Source of the DNA: Hahella sp.
GTDB taxonomy: Bacteria > Pseudomonadota > Gammaproteobacteria > Pseudomonadales > Oleiphilaceae
Assembly (NCBI GenBank): GCA_028280065.1
Contig: JANQMN010000102.1
Coordinates: 1-64,000, forward strand
Length of the DNA: 64,000 nucleotides
Direction: 5' to 3'
Part shown: positions 37,010 to 46,185 of the stretch, in pieces
Layout of the letters: every line of letters begins with the position of its first letter
Numbering within the stretch: the stretch's first letter is position 1
Position numbers and translations under genes: made by a program
The notes under the pieces: generated by a model
What the model saw: only the letters and a program-made list of their open reading frames with translations
Databases searched by the model: none
What the model was told of the DNA's origin: nothing

Positions 37010-40000
37010 GAAATCCACTCCATCACAGTATCCATCAGCTTGTTTTCCTCATAGGGCTTGGTGGTATAAGCATTAACACCGGCTTTCCTGGCAAGATCCC
37101 GGTGTTTATCCTGACTTCTGGAGGTCAACATGACGATCGGCAACTCGGCAAGAGCAGCATCTTTGCGCACCATTCTGGTTAGCTCCAAGCCGTCCATCCT
37201 TGGCATTTCCAGGTCGACCAATAACAAATCCATGCGCCTATCCCGGTGTAGCATCTCTGCTGCCTCCAATCCGTCACAGGCGGTTTCCACTTCAAATCCA
37301 CAGTCTTGTAACAACTGCTTAAGGCCACTACGAACACTCAGCGAATCGTCAACAACCAGCACCCGCCGAACATTTTTCTCCACGCCATCCGGCTCCTTGG
37401 AAGGTAGTTTTGCAGCACCTTTCTGTTGTAGCAGATCCTGCATATTCAGGACCGGCACCAGATTACCGTCGCCCAGAATTGTCAATCCCAATAGCCCCCG
37501 CATTGCCGGAATAAATGGGCCAGGATTGCGAACCACGAGCTGCTCTCCAGTCAAAAGCTGATCGATTGCGATTGCCATCGTTTTGCCGCCGATTTCCGCA
37601 AGCAAAATTGGCCGTCGTGCGAATCCCGGGCTGTCACTCGACACTAGCCTTCGAAGGTCGGTAAAAGGCAGCAACTCGTCATCCAGGGCCAGGTAGTCCC
37701 TGCCGCCCATGCTTTCCAAACAGTGTTCATCCGCGGGTAGTATGCGTACCAGGTGGGTCGTGGGGACTGCAAAGGATTGCTTACCTACTTTAACGAGCAG
37801 CATGTACTGGGTAATCTCGCGAATGGGCAGGCGAATAACAAATTCCGTGCCTTCGTCCTCGGAGTTGAGCCTGATCGTACCGCCGAGCAGTTCTATTTGA
37901 CTGCGCACGGCATCCATGCCGATGCCACGCCCGGATATTTGGGTGGCATCTTCCCGGGTGGTGAAACCGGGAAGCCAGATTAATTCCGCGAGCTGGGACG
38001 GTTCCGGCATTGGCGCATCGCTATCGAACAGCTCCCGCTGCAATGCCTTGGCGTAGATGGACGCCAAGTCCAAACCGGCGCCGTCATCCGTTACCTTGAC
38101 TTGCAGAAATCGTCCGGCCTGTTGAAACTCAAGGCTGATTTCTCCTTGCAGAGGTTTGCCAAAATCACGCCTTTGGCCGGCGGTCTCAATGCCGTGGTCC
38201 ACTGCATTGCGCAATAGATGCATCAGCGGATCGGCAAGGCCGTCAAGGACCTCGCGATCAACGTCCAGATCGTCCCCAAGAATGGTTAGGTTGACCTGTT
38301 TCTCCAATGCCCGGCAAGCCTGCCGGACACAACGCTGCAGCCGCCCGCTTAACATCGATGCCTGTAATTTCTGCCGGGACAAAAGTTGATGCTGCAGGGT
38401 ATCGATATAACGGTGCTGCTGCCGCATCAAACCATCCATCATCAGCATTTGTTGTTGCAGTTTTTGGTTCACTTCACGAACGTCGGCGACGGCTTCAAAC
38501 AATTGATGGGAACAGCGGTGGAGATCGTCGTAACGGTCCATTTCCAGCGGATCAAATTCACTGTCTCTGGTATCTTGGGTCAGAAACCAATCACCCTTAT
38601 TCGCAACGGGTCGCAAGCGCTTGAAGCCGGCCATACTGCGGTTGTCGACCAAGCCCTCCAATTCCAAACGCCGCTCATTGAGCCGTTGATCATGCTGTTG
38701 CAGGTCGGCGGTGGAAACCTGGACACGCTTATAGAGTTCCCTGGCTTGCACGGTGTTAATGCTCATTTCCTCAGCGAGCGTTAACAGGTCCTCAAGACTT
38801 TGTGCGGATTCCACCGGCGCCTGTTGAATTACAGGAATTGATTCAGGGGGAGCCGAGGAACATGAATTAACACTGTTATCTACCGGCAGGAGATCAGGTA
38901 AATCTGTATTTAAGTATTCGGTAATATCCTCATCGGCAAACTGGATTGCTCTTCCGGGTTGGCTCAACTGACAAATGTGCAGTAAAACTTCCATTAACCC
39001 TTCCGGACGACTATCCCTGCCCTGCAGATAGTCCAACATCGCGCTTAACATATCCGATGCGGCAATCAGGTGCGCGAGATTGTCCTGCTCCTGCAGTAGT
39101 TGCAAGCAGTCTGCGCGTTCAAACAACGCTTCCAGCTCATGACTAAGATTGGCCATCGCCGACAATCCAAGCAGGTTGGCAGAGCCTTTTAAACTATGGC
39201 AGGCACGTTGGACCTGAACAACGGTTTCCGAATCTGCTGGCGCTTCACTAAAGCTGGCCAGACTTTCAAAGAGAACTTGAATGTGCTTGGGTGCATCAGT
39301 TAAAAAGGCAGCCAGAACTTCCATGCTGGCATCGGCAGCGGGATCTAGTCTTAAGTCGTTTCCACTGAATAGTTTTGGCTCGGTTTTGCTTTCCTCGGAT
39401 GAACTTTCTCCGGTTTCGACAAAGGCAACCAACTGCTCTATGAGTTCTTGCTGCAGATCCTCTTCCAACGACACGGGCCATACGGCTGCATCCAGAATCT
39501 CCAGCAAACCTAAGCAGGAATCTTCAGAGGCTTGTTGTACTAAATAGGATTCCAATGCCGCCGGCCACCTTTGGATAGCCTCGCAATGCTGTTCGCTAAT
39601 ACTTTCGGTGTCCTGTATTCGCATTGCCAATAAGCTGATGAACAATTGAACACCGCATAAACCGGCGTAACCACTGGCATCGGCAAGCGCCTCCAGCATC
39701 TCGCAATAGCGCATCTTCGCTTTCATGGAACTTGGCATATCTTCCAGATAGCGCTCCAACTCCGGCAGAAGTTCAGCTATTTCTTGCCAAACCGTCGAAA
39801 GCACTTCGGGTTGACCGGACCTGGGAAAATCGCTGCTATCTTCGTCATCAAGCTTTACTTCAACAACTTCCGCCAGGGGAATAGGAGCCGTATTATCCTG
39901 AGCTTTTTCGGGATTCCCCGCATGTTCCGCAGATTCCAGTATTGCTCCGGGGGATTCATTTTGTAAAATAGCAACCAGCCGTTGCATCCATTCCAGCAAA

Positions 40001-40284
40001 GACGTTAACCGCGATAAGCTGACTGTTTCTCCGGTGCTGTTTTCCTGGGAATTGCTACGATCTTCAAGGCGTGATCGAAGCCGCTGCAGGCGCGCCAGTT
40101 GTTCGTTGCAGCCGCCCATTTCCAGCGCCATTGCCAAATTATCAAAAATCCCAAGAAGCGACTCCAAATCCAAAGGTTGCCGCGCATTCACACATTCGGC
40201 AAATTCCTCGACAGTCAGTGCGAGCAACGCCATTGCAGGATCTTGCTCAGCAACCAGTGGCGGCTCTTCAGCGACTTTGGACAT
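37006..40284 (-). CDS. CheA-type hybrid histidine kinase with receiver (ChpA/PilL-like)
   Basis: 1092 residues from ATG 40284 (AAGGAG seven bases upstream). N-terminal helical region (1-310) without clear His box, one HPt domain with CHSLKGSANLLGL (His about 362), helical dimerisation region (about 540-640), GHKL ATPase with LLRNAVDHGIETAG (about 693) and ISGRGIGMDAVRS (about 786), CheW-like domain (about 830-960), and a C-terminal receiver with VLVVDDSLSVRS, LLVDLEMPRMDG (Asp about 1022) and YTTKPYEENKL. All kinase parts look intact. ChpA of Pseudomonas has more HPt-type domains and is over 2,000 residues; this is a slimmer form. It is the core kinase of the operon at 35896-45507. Confidence 0.9.
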   Translation of the reverse strand: MSKVAEEPPLVAEQDPAMALLALTVEEFAECVNARQPLDLESLLGIFDNLAMALEMGGCNEQLARLQRLRSRLEDRSNSQENSTGETVSLSRLTSLLEWMQRLVAILQNESPGAILESAEHAGNPEKAQDNTAPIPLAEVVEVKLDDEDSSDFPRSGQPEVLSTVWQEIAELLPELERYLEDMPSSMKAKMRYCEMLEALADASGYAGLCGVQLFISLLAMRIQDTESISEQHCEAIQRWPAALESYLVQQASEDSCLGLLEILDAAVWPVSLEEDLQQELIEQLVAFVETGESSSEESKTEPKLFSGNDLRLDPAADASMEVLAAFLTDAPKHIQVLFESLASFSEAPADSETVVQVQRACHSLKGSANLLGLSAMANLSHELEALFERADCLQLLQEQDNLAHLIAASDMLSAMLDYLQGRDSRPEGLMEVLLHICQLSQPGRAIQFADEDITEYLNTDLPDLLPVDNSVNSCSSAPPESIPVIQQAPVESAQSLEDLLTLAEEMSINTVQARELYKRVQVSTADLQQHDQRLNERRLELEGLVDNRSMAGFKRLRPVANKGDWFLTQDTRDSEFDPLEMDRYDDLHRCSHQLFEAVADVREVNQKLQQQMLMMDGLMRQQHRYIDTLQHQLLSRQKLQASMLSGRLQRCVRQACRALEKQVNLTILGDDLDVDREVLDGLADPLMHLLRNAVDHGIETAGQRRDFGKPLQGEISLEFQQAGRFLQVKVTDDGAGLDLASIYAKALQRELFDSDAPMPEPSQLAELIWLPGFTTREDATQISGRGIGMDAVRSQIELLGGTIRLNSEDEGTEFVIRLPIREITQYMLLVKVGKQSFAVPTTHLVRILPADEHCLESMGGRDYLALDDELLPFTDLRRLVSSDSPGFARRPILLAEIGGKTMAIAIDQLLTGEQLVVRNPGPFIPAMRGLLGLTILGDGNLVPVLNMQDLLQQKGAAKLPSKEPDGVEKNVRRVLVVDDSLSVRSGLKQLLQDCGFEVETACDGLEAAEMLHRDRRMDLLLVDLEMPRMDGLELTRMVRKDAALAELPIVMLTSRSQDKHRDLARKAGVNAYTTKPYEENKLMDTVMEWIS

Positions 40285-40316
40285 AGCAATTCTCCTTAAC
40301 ACCTATTAGTGCGGCT

Positions 40317-42272
40317 TTAACTGGCCTTCTTCAGATCGGAATTCGCCGTCGACGCTGTCGGTATGTATGGTGTTTTAGCAATCCGCTCGGGCTCTTCAAG
40401 TTCCGCAAGTAACTCGGGAAGCTGCACGTTATCCATCACGCTGGCGGGTAATTCAAATAGTTGGACAGTGTCGAGGAGGACTCCGGATGCCGTGCGCAGC
40501 CGCTCGGTATAAAGGGCTTGTCGCTGCAGTTCTTTACCGGTTTGCTCTGCGCTTTGCTCGATCTTGAGGGCTTCCGTTTGCACTTTCTGCGCTTCTTTCG
40601 CTTGGACGATTGAGCTGTGTGCAATACGCTCAACGGCATTTAGCAGATCCCGAGCGGATTTCTGGGTTTGCTGCATTTCCTGTCCGGCTTGACTGGCACG
40701 CTTGGTGCCCGAAACGACCTGGGCGATACTTTCGTTCATTTTATCTACCGCATCTGCAGTTTCGGTCTGAATATTCCGCACCAAGGTGCTAATCTGGGAC
40801 GTTGCATTGCGGGAACTTTCCGCCAGCCGTTGTACTTCATCGGCGACCACTGCAAAACCACGCCCGGCCTCGCCGGCTGCCGCTGCTTGCATACTCGCAT
40901 TGAGAGCCAGTACATGGGTCCGTTCGGCAATGCTGTTTATCAGATCGATGATACTGCTGATTTCCTGCGATCGCTCTGAAAGACGCTTGATTTTCTTCTC
41001 TGTTTCGCTGATCGAATCGCGGATTTCACCCATGCTCTCCACGGTATTGCCGACCGCTTCATGGGCTTTGTCCGTCGTCCCGGCGGTACTCTTGGCAATC
41101 TGATTACAGGTTTGACACCATTTGGCAATCTGCCCCATGTGCTGGGCCAGACTTTCCAATTGGGCGCTTGTTGCCGCGACCGTTTCCCGATCCTGCTCGG
41201 ACAGTGCTACCACCGAGCGGTTCTGCTCATCAACCATGACGCTGGTCACTTCCACCAAACGGCTGACATGGCTGATCTTACCCAAGGCTTCGGAAATTTC
41301 CTTGGTCACCAGGTTAAGCGCATCCGCCACCGGCCCGGTAATGTCTTCACGCACCATCAGCCGGGTATTCAAGTTACGCTCGCTCAGTTGGCTGGTCCCT
41401 TCGAGCAACTCTATCACCGAGTCATTTAGCACTTCGTTTTCTTTCTCGGCTGCAACCAGCGTAGCCACCTTCTCGGAAAGAAGATGATCCAATGTGCGGC
41501 CGAGTTCTGCCAACTCATCGCGACCGGCCAAATTGGTACGCGCATTGGTATCTCCCTGCTCCACTTGCTGCACGGTCGTTGCAATAACGGCAACCGGCTT
41601 CAAGATTGAACGGCGGATAACATAGCCGAGCCCGGCAGCGACCGCCAGGCTAACGGTAATAATCAGTGTTCCAAAGATTAAAGCCTGGCGCAGAATGGCT
41701 TCAGAGTTACTAAAGGTTTGTTGAGATGTCATCGAAAGGTTCGCGGTATAGCGACTTGCCGAGTCGATGAACGGCCCCACAAGGTCCTGCAGGTCATTCA
41801 ACAGGAACAGTTCCAAATCCCCGCGGGAACGATTCGCACTCAATCCTCCCACTTCTGCGAAGGCCGCCTCGACGCCGAGAACGCTTTTTTGCATAGTGGT
41901 AAATTCAGTATGCGTTTCGGCGCCCAAACTAAGCGTACGTTGCTGTAGGGTCCTCCAAAGGCTGGTGAAATCCTTTTTACTGGCGGCCAACTGCGGTTCT
42001 GCGCCGTCCCAGGTAACCATGCCTGAATTCAACGCATTCAGCTTGCCGACCAACCCTTCCTGCACGGCTTTTATCAATTTGGTTAACTGGGTGACTTCCC
42101 AAACCTGTTGCTGCAACTCCGAGGAAGATTGTCTTGCGAACGACAGGGAAAAGAATGCCAACGAAGCAATCAACGCAAGGGTTATCAACATGGTCGCGGT
42201 AATCGTATTGAGACGCTGCCCGATACTCAGTCGGTCGGCACTCAGTTTTGCGAATAAAGATTGAACTTGCAT
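40317..42272 (-). CDS. PilJ-like methyl-accepting chemotaxis protein
   Basis: 651 residues, ATG 42272 with AGGAG. Membrane helices at about 27-47 and 198-220 flank a periplasmic region of about 150 residues; HAMP follows (ILKPVAVIATTVQQVEQGD). The signalling hairpin tip reads ERTHVLALNASMQAAAAGEAGRGFAVVADEVQRLAESS in PilJ style. The tip carries the region that docks CheW and CheA. No CheR-docking NWETF-type tail is visible, which fits the lack of CheR and CheB genes here. The neighbouring periplasmic binding protein may feed it ligand signals. Confidence 0.88.
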   Translation of the reverse strand: MQVQSLFAKLSADRLSIGQRLNTITATMLITLALIASLAFFSLSFARQSSSELQQQVWEVTQLTKLIKAVQEGLVGKLNALNSGMVTWDGAEPQLAASKKDFTSLWRTLQQRTLSLGAETHTEFTTMQKSVLGVEAAFAEVGGLSANRSRGDLELFLLNDLQDLVGPFIDSASRYTANLSMTSQQTFSNSEAILRQALIFGTLIITVSLAVAAGLGYVIRRSILKPVAVIATTVQQVEQGDTNARTNLAGRDELAELGRTLDHLLSEKVATLVAAEKENEVLNDSVIELLEGTSQLSERNLNTRLMVREDITGPVADALNLVTKEISEALGKISHVSRLVEVTSVMVDEQNRSVVALSEQDRETVAATSAQLESLAQHMGQIAKWCQTCNQIAKSTAGTTDKAHEAVGNTVESMGEIRDSISETEKKIKRLSERSQEISSIIDLINSIAERTHVLALNASMQAAAAGEAGRGFAVVADEVQRLAESSRNATSQISTLVRNIQTETADAVDKMNESIAQVVSGTKRASQAGQEMQQTQKSARDLLNAVERIAHSSIVQAKEAQKVQTEALKIEQSAEQTGKELQRQALYTERLRTASGVLLDTVQLFELPASVMDNVQLPELLAELEEPERIAKTPYIPTASTANSDLKKAS

Positions 42273-42293
42273 AGCGGTTCTCCTGATTATCTG

Positions 42294-43502
42294 TTACAGC
42301 AACACGCTGAACTGATTACCTTCAATAGATTGATACTGTTTGTTGCGCAGGTATGTCATCTTGACCAAGTCGGACCCTTGGTTGTCTCCACGAAAATCAA
42401 GCGCCAAACCACCGATGGAAAACTCTCGATCCTTCACGGCGCGAAGGAAGGCAGTTCGGGTTATTTCACCTGGAATCTCACGAAGAATGGAAACGAACAT
42501 TTTGCCGACGATGTAACCTTCCAGAGAAACCAGGGTAAGGCGTTCGCCCAGCGCTTTTCTGGCTTGCTTAACAATAGGGAGTTGAGCATCAAGCCCAGGT
42601 ACTACCTGAGTGACAATCACGCCATCTTCGATGCCATATTGGCTCAGTACATTTCGGAGATTTTCCGCACCGGTAAAAGAAACCGCGCTGACCAGCCAGT
42701 TATCGCCTTTTTTTCTGGAATACGCCGTGAACCGGCCAATGGCATTATAGGTGCCGACAGTAACCACCAGCCGGCACTGGGTGTTCTGTGAGGTCTCCCA
42801 CTGTTTCAGCGACAAATAACCAGCTCTTGAAGTCAGCGTATTGCGCTGATAGACACCCACGGGACCAATCATATTGCGAACGGGATCAGCGCCGGACTGA
42901 GCCAATACCTGATCAAGTTTTTCGATGATCAAACCGCTTTTCGGTCGCTTTAGCAATGCTTGGCGTATGCCTTCAACGCCCGCCATTCCGTAAGCGTCGT
43001 TCTGGACGAAGGCGCAAATCTGACTGGGTAAAAGCCCCGCGTCAATGCCATCGCTAATCACCCGCTCGGTTTCCTGAACATAACTGGCGCGAAAATTAAT
43101 AACGTCTCCGATTCCCGGCCTTAATAATCCGGCACCGGTAAAAAAACCGACGGCGGGAACACTTCTTTCGGCCAGAATCGGCAAGGATACTTTGGCAGTC
43201 GGCGTTCCGACATTGCCGACCATGGCAAAGATTCCTTCATCCACCAACTTCCGCGTCTGTTTTTCGGTCAAGCTCGGCGAATAGCTATCATTCAGCGATT
43301 GCAGCTCAATCCGCCGGCCTTGCACTAATTCACCGCGAAACGCTGCATCGATACCATCCCGCATGCCCAGTCCGAGACCGCTGGATCTGCCTTCCAGATC
43401 CATGACGCCACCAACAATTATTTTGTCTTTTAAAACGCCTGGGCTGGCGGCCCATGCTTGTTGAAAAAATAAGCAGGTCAATAAAACTAACAAAACGCGC
43501 AT
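42294..43502 (-). CDS. Periplasmic amino-acid-type substrate-binding protein in chemosensory operon
   Basis: 402 residues from ATG 43502 (GGAGG upstream); the longer frame to 43610 would hide the signal peptide MRVLLVLLTCLFFQQAWA. Mature part has the type I periplasmic binding (Leu/Ile/Val, Peripla_BP_6) pattern: KIIVGGVMDLEGRSSGLGLG, GRRIELQSLNDSY, FAMVGNVGTPTAKVSLPILA, VPAVGFFTGAGLLRP, ICAFVQNDAYGMAGVEGIRQ. There are no ABC permease or ATPase genes near, and it lies between the CheW and MCP genes, so sensing rather than transport is likely. Ligand unknown. Confidence 0.85.
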   Translation of the reverse strand: MRVLLVLLTCLFFQQAWAASPGVLKDKIIVGGVMDLEGRSSGLGLGMRDGIDAAFRGELVQGRRIELQSLNDSYSPSLTEKQTRKLVDEGIFAMVGNVGTPTAKVSLPILAERSVPAVGFFTGAGLLRPGIGDVINFRASYVQETERVISDGIDAGLLPSQICAFVQNDAYGMAGVEGIRQALLKRPKSGLIIEKLDQVLAQSGADPVRNMIGPVGVYQRNTLTSRAGYLSLKQWETSQNTQCRLVVTVGTYNAIGRFTAYSRKKGDNWLVSAVSFTGAENLRNVLSQYGIEDGVIVTQVVPGLDAQLPIVKQARKALGERLTLVSLEGYIVGKMFVSILREIPGEITRTAFLRAVKDREFSIGGLALDFRGDNQGSDLVKMTYLRNKQYQSIEGNQFSVLL

Positions 43503-43665
43503 TGTCCTATCCTCCGGAAACAAATTTCTAACTATTGAATGAATCGGCATTTTTCTCAAACACCCCGAATCACCTTGGTTTTTGGCATAACTATCCCTCA
43601 GATGCCGCAATCATCGATTGCCGCCTCCAACCTATTGCAGTAGTTGAAATGAATCAGGTTTCGCG

Positions 43666-44319
43666 CTAGCCAGTGTTATACATTTCAGAGACCCTCCGTT
43701 GAAAGGCGTCGATATTCCATTCACACCATAGTCCGTTAAGCACGTAAGTTTGGCCGATGCAATCTTGCAGTAAGGGCGGCAACTCCGCCTGGTTTTCATT
43801 TACCCGAACAGCCCGTTGCATGATTTTTTCCGGAAACCCGGATAATTCGATTGCAAAAGGGTTACTTTGCAGATCGATATAGAGTAGTTGCCGCACTCGC
43901 GGTTTTTTCGATCCGTTAGGCGCCGTATTTAAGTCTTCATTATTCGCCTGAATCTGAAAAAATTTCTGCAGATTCAGAACCGGAGCAACCCTTCCCCGCA
44001 CGTTGATAAAGCCTTCAATCCAAGTTGGACAGAAAGGAACCTGACAAATGACCGGATTGTGAATCAGTTCTTTGTGCAAGTCGGCAGCGATCAACAAGCC
44101 AAGCTGATAAGGAGTATCGGTTGCTTGCTGGAGCGTTGCCAAGGAAACGCCAAACCATTCTTTGCTGTTTAGTTGAAGGTCGTTCTGTCGAGCCTCGAAG
44201 GTCTTCCCTTCCGGCGGTGCAGAACCGTCATCGTTGACCGAAAGCTCCTGCAACAAGGCAAAGGCTTCCGACGGTTTTAACAACGAATTTTCCGGAAACT
44301 TAATGGCAGCGTTACCCAT
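43666..44319 (-). CDS. CheW-domain protein (PilI-like)
   Basis: 217 residues from ATG 44319 (GGAG six bases upstream, better than ATG 44331). CheW domain about residues 55-215: LGLLIAADLHKEL, VPFCPTWIEGFINVRGRVAP, VLNLQKFFQIQ, RQLLYIDLQSNPFAIEL, FPEKIMQRAV. The N-terminal 50 residues are an extra extension. Its place after the PilH-like receiver is that of PilI. It would couple the MCP to the CheA kinase. Confidence 0.85.
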   Translation of the reverse strand: MGNAAIKFPENSLLKPSEAFALLQELSVNDDGSAPPEGKTFEARQNDLQLNSKEWFGVSLATLQQATDTPYQLGLLIAADLHKELIHNPVICQVPFCPTWIEGFINVRGRVAPVLNLQKFFQIQANNEDLNTAPNGSKKPRVRQLLYIDLQSNPFAIELSGFPEKIMQRAVRVNENQAELPPLLQDCIGQTYVLNGLWCEWNIDAFQRRVSEMYNTG

Positions 44320-44361
44320 ATCAGACTCCATCCAAAGGACTACTTCCGTTAATAGGAATGG

Positions 44362-44724
44362 TTAGGCGTAACTTTGCAGTTGCTCAAGGATGTCGTCCCG
44401 CTCATAAGGCTTGGACACCAGGGCTTTCGCCCCTTGTTTAGCGGCCCAGATATGGTCGACTTTTTGGTTCTTACTGGAGACGAATACCACAGGTATATCA
44501 GCGATTGCCGGATCGTTATGCATCTCCCGGCAGGTACTGAAGCCATCCATTTCGCCCATGATGATATCCAGTAGAATCATGTTGGGTTTTTCGGCTTTGG
44601 CCTTGGAGAGCGCCTCTTCGCCGGATCTGGCTTTAACAACCTGGTATTGCGCATCATTAACAATATTTTCCAGGTGGACAAGATCCGCTTCACTATCATC
44701 AACAATCAAGATTTTCTTTTTCAT
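44362..44724 (-). CDS. Single-domain response regulator (PilH-like)
   Basis: 120 residues. Receiver domain only: ILIVDDSEAD (acidic pair), MILLDIIMGEMDG (phospho-Asp about 53), VFVSSKNQ and SKPYERDDI (Lys). All phosphorylation residues are present. GGGAG upstream of ATG 44724. Three bases separate it from the upstream receiver gene. In the Pil/Chp system PilH takes this position and acts as a phosphate sink or output. Confidence 0.9.
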   Translation of the reverse strand: MKKKILIVDDSEADLVHLENIVNDAQYQVVKARSGEEALSKAKAEKPNMILLDIIMGEMDGFSTCREMHNDPAIADIPVVFVSSKNQKVDHIWAAKQGAKALVSKPYERDDILEQLQSYA

Positions 44725-44727
44725 AAC

Positions 44728-45507
44728 CTATCTCCCGTACGCAGCGGTTGTAACTGGATATAACTGGGTTGTGCTCGATGACTTCGCTTTAAGAAAGCGG
44801 CTGATCACCTGGGCCAACTCGCGGTCTTCCGGGGGTTTGGTGATATAGCCATCGCACCCGGAAATTTTTGCTTTTACCCGATTGATCGTGGATGATTTGC
44901 TGGTCAGCATCACCACCTTTGTTTTGCTTATCGCTTTTAACTGACGGCAAGCCTGATAGCCATCCATCCCCGGCATCATGACATCCATGAATACCAGGTC
45001 GTAGTGTTCTTTCGCGATCTTTAGCAGCGCTTCTTCACCGCTTTCGGCAACATCGACACCCGCATCCACCGCGAGAATTTCGTGCAGTTTCTGCTTCATG
45101 TAGGTTCTTACGGGCAGATTATCGTCAACCACAAGAATGTTGTAATCGTGAAGATCCTGCGCTTCGACATGCTTGAACTCGGTTGCCCTTTTCAGCGCAT
45201 CAGTCAGCTTTCTAAAGACGACGGGGCGCGCCAGATGTATAACGCCACTATGAGCCGGCGCTTTTTGTTTACTAATGAGGATAATACTTTCGAAGTGTGC
45301 CTTGGATTGCAGCCGCTGGAATGTTTGTTGGTGCTGTTCGGCATCGATATCCGCCACCAGTATCTGACCTTCAACCGTATCCGCTTCCGCAGCCAGCTGG
45401 AAGTTGCCGAACCAGGTTTCGTCCAGCCGGACAAGCGTTCGAAACAACATCTTGTCCTTCTCTGACAAACCAACGTGCGAAATGACTATTTTGCCCATCT
45501 TATCCAT
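44728..45507 (-). CDS. Response regulator with N-terminal pseudo-receiver (PilG position)
   Basis: 259 residues. The C-terminal receiver (about 120-245) is intact: ILVVDDNLPVRT, LVFMDVMMPGMDG, VMLTSKSS, GYITKPPED. The first 115 residues also look receiver-like (ILVADIDAEQ, SIILISKQK, ARPVVFRKLTDAL) but lack a full acidic site, so it is probably a dead receiver used for binding. It is the first gene of the operon, like pilG. GAGG lies before ATG 45507. Confidence 0.75.
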   Translation of the reverse strand: MDKMGKIVISHVGLSEKDKMLFRTLVRLDETWFGNFQLAAEADTVEGQILVADIDAEQHQQTFQRLQSKAHFESIILISKQKAPAHSGVIHLARPVVFRKLTDALKRATEFKHVEAQDLHDYNILVVDDNLPVRTYMKQKLHEILAVDAGVDVAESGEEALLKIAKEHYDLVFMDVMMPGMDGYQACRQLKAISKTKVVMLTSKSSTINRVKAKISGCDGYITKPPEDRELAQVISRFLKAKSSSTTQLYPVTTAAYGR

Positions 45508-46185
45508 GACACCCTCGCATAGGCTGTAAAAAAACAGCTTGCAGTAAACGATCCTGATACTTCTTTAACCGGATTTTTAAGCATCCGGTTAAAGGCGTAT
45601 TAGTTGCGCCTTGCAACCCAAACTTACTTTTTGCTCAGATCGTGATCAAAGTATCGAAAGGAATGCAAAATAAGTCAAAAATTAAACAGTAAGGAATTGT
45701 TCTCAGTTGTAAGTCAATCTTTTGACATTTTTTACAAAATATTTCGTCAAATATTTTGTTGAATTACTGAGATGACAATCACAGATCTGAAGCGCAATCT
45801 GATGCTATTAGCTAAAATAGTATGTTTCATTTTTCGGTGTTTCCCTAAAACCGACAACGCAACTTGCAAGAGAAGTAGACTCAATAGCTGACTTTACCCC
45901 TCCCTGCTTTCTCTAAAAAACCAAATTATTAGTAAGGAATAAGTGGTCGCTTTGAGGCTGATATTAACTCTCATAACTAACAAAATTGACCGGCCCTATA
46001 AGTTCAACAACGAAAAACACCGGAATGTAACATCTCAAAATTATCAATTTGAGTGACCCTGACACTCCATTCTTCCATAATTTTAGTGGCTGGTGACGCT
46101 CAACCGAATAGCTGACTTTCCTGCCATCTTCCGTTAATATCCACTTGCATTTGGACCGCTTTATTATCACCAACGGAGGTTTTAC
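45508..46185. other. Promoter region of the chemosensory operon
   Basis: 678 AT-rich bases between divergent transcription units. On the minus strand TTGACT (45678-45673) and GATACT (45655-45650) with a 17-base spacer make a candidate promoter about 145 bases before the first operon gene. The perfect inverted repeat at 45734-45759 lies about 56 bases farther upstream. GGAGG at about 46175 serves the TTG start at 46186. The 69-codon frame at 45964-46173 is not credible. Confidence 0.4.
45734..45759. promoter_or_regulatory. Perfect 11-bp inverted repeat upstream of the chemosensory operon
   Basis: ACAAAATATTT, a CGTC spacer, and AAATATTTTGT form a perfect palindrome of 26 bases. It lies about 230 bases upstream of the first gene of the operon and upstream of a candidate promoter. 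An AT-rich operator for an activator or repressor is the likely meaning; a hairpin is also possible. Confidence 0.45.

Noticed and set aside
45964-46173. 69-codon open frame on the minus strand
   Set aside because: No ribosome site; irregular composition in an AT-rich gap.
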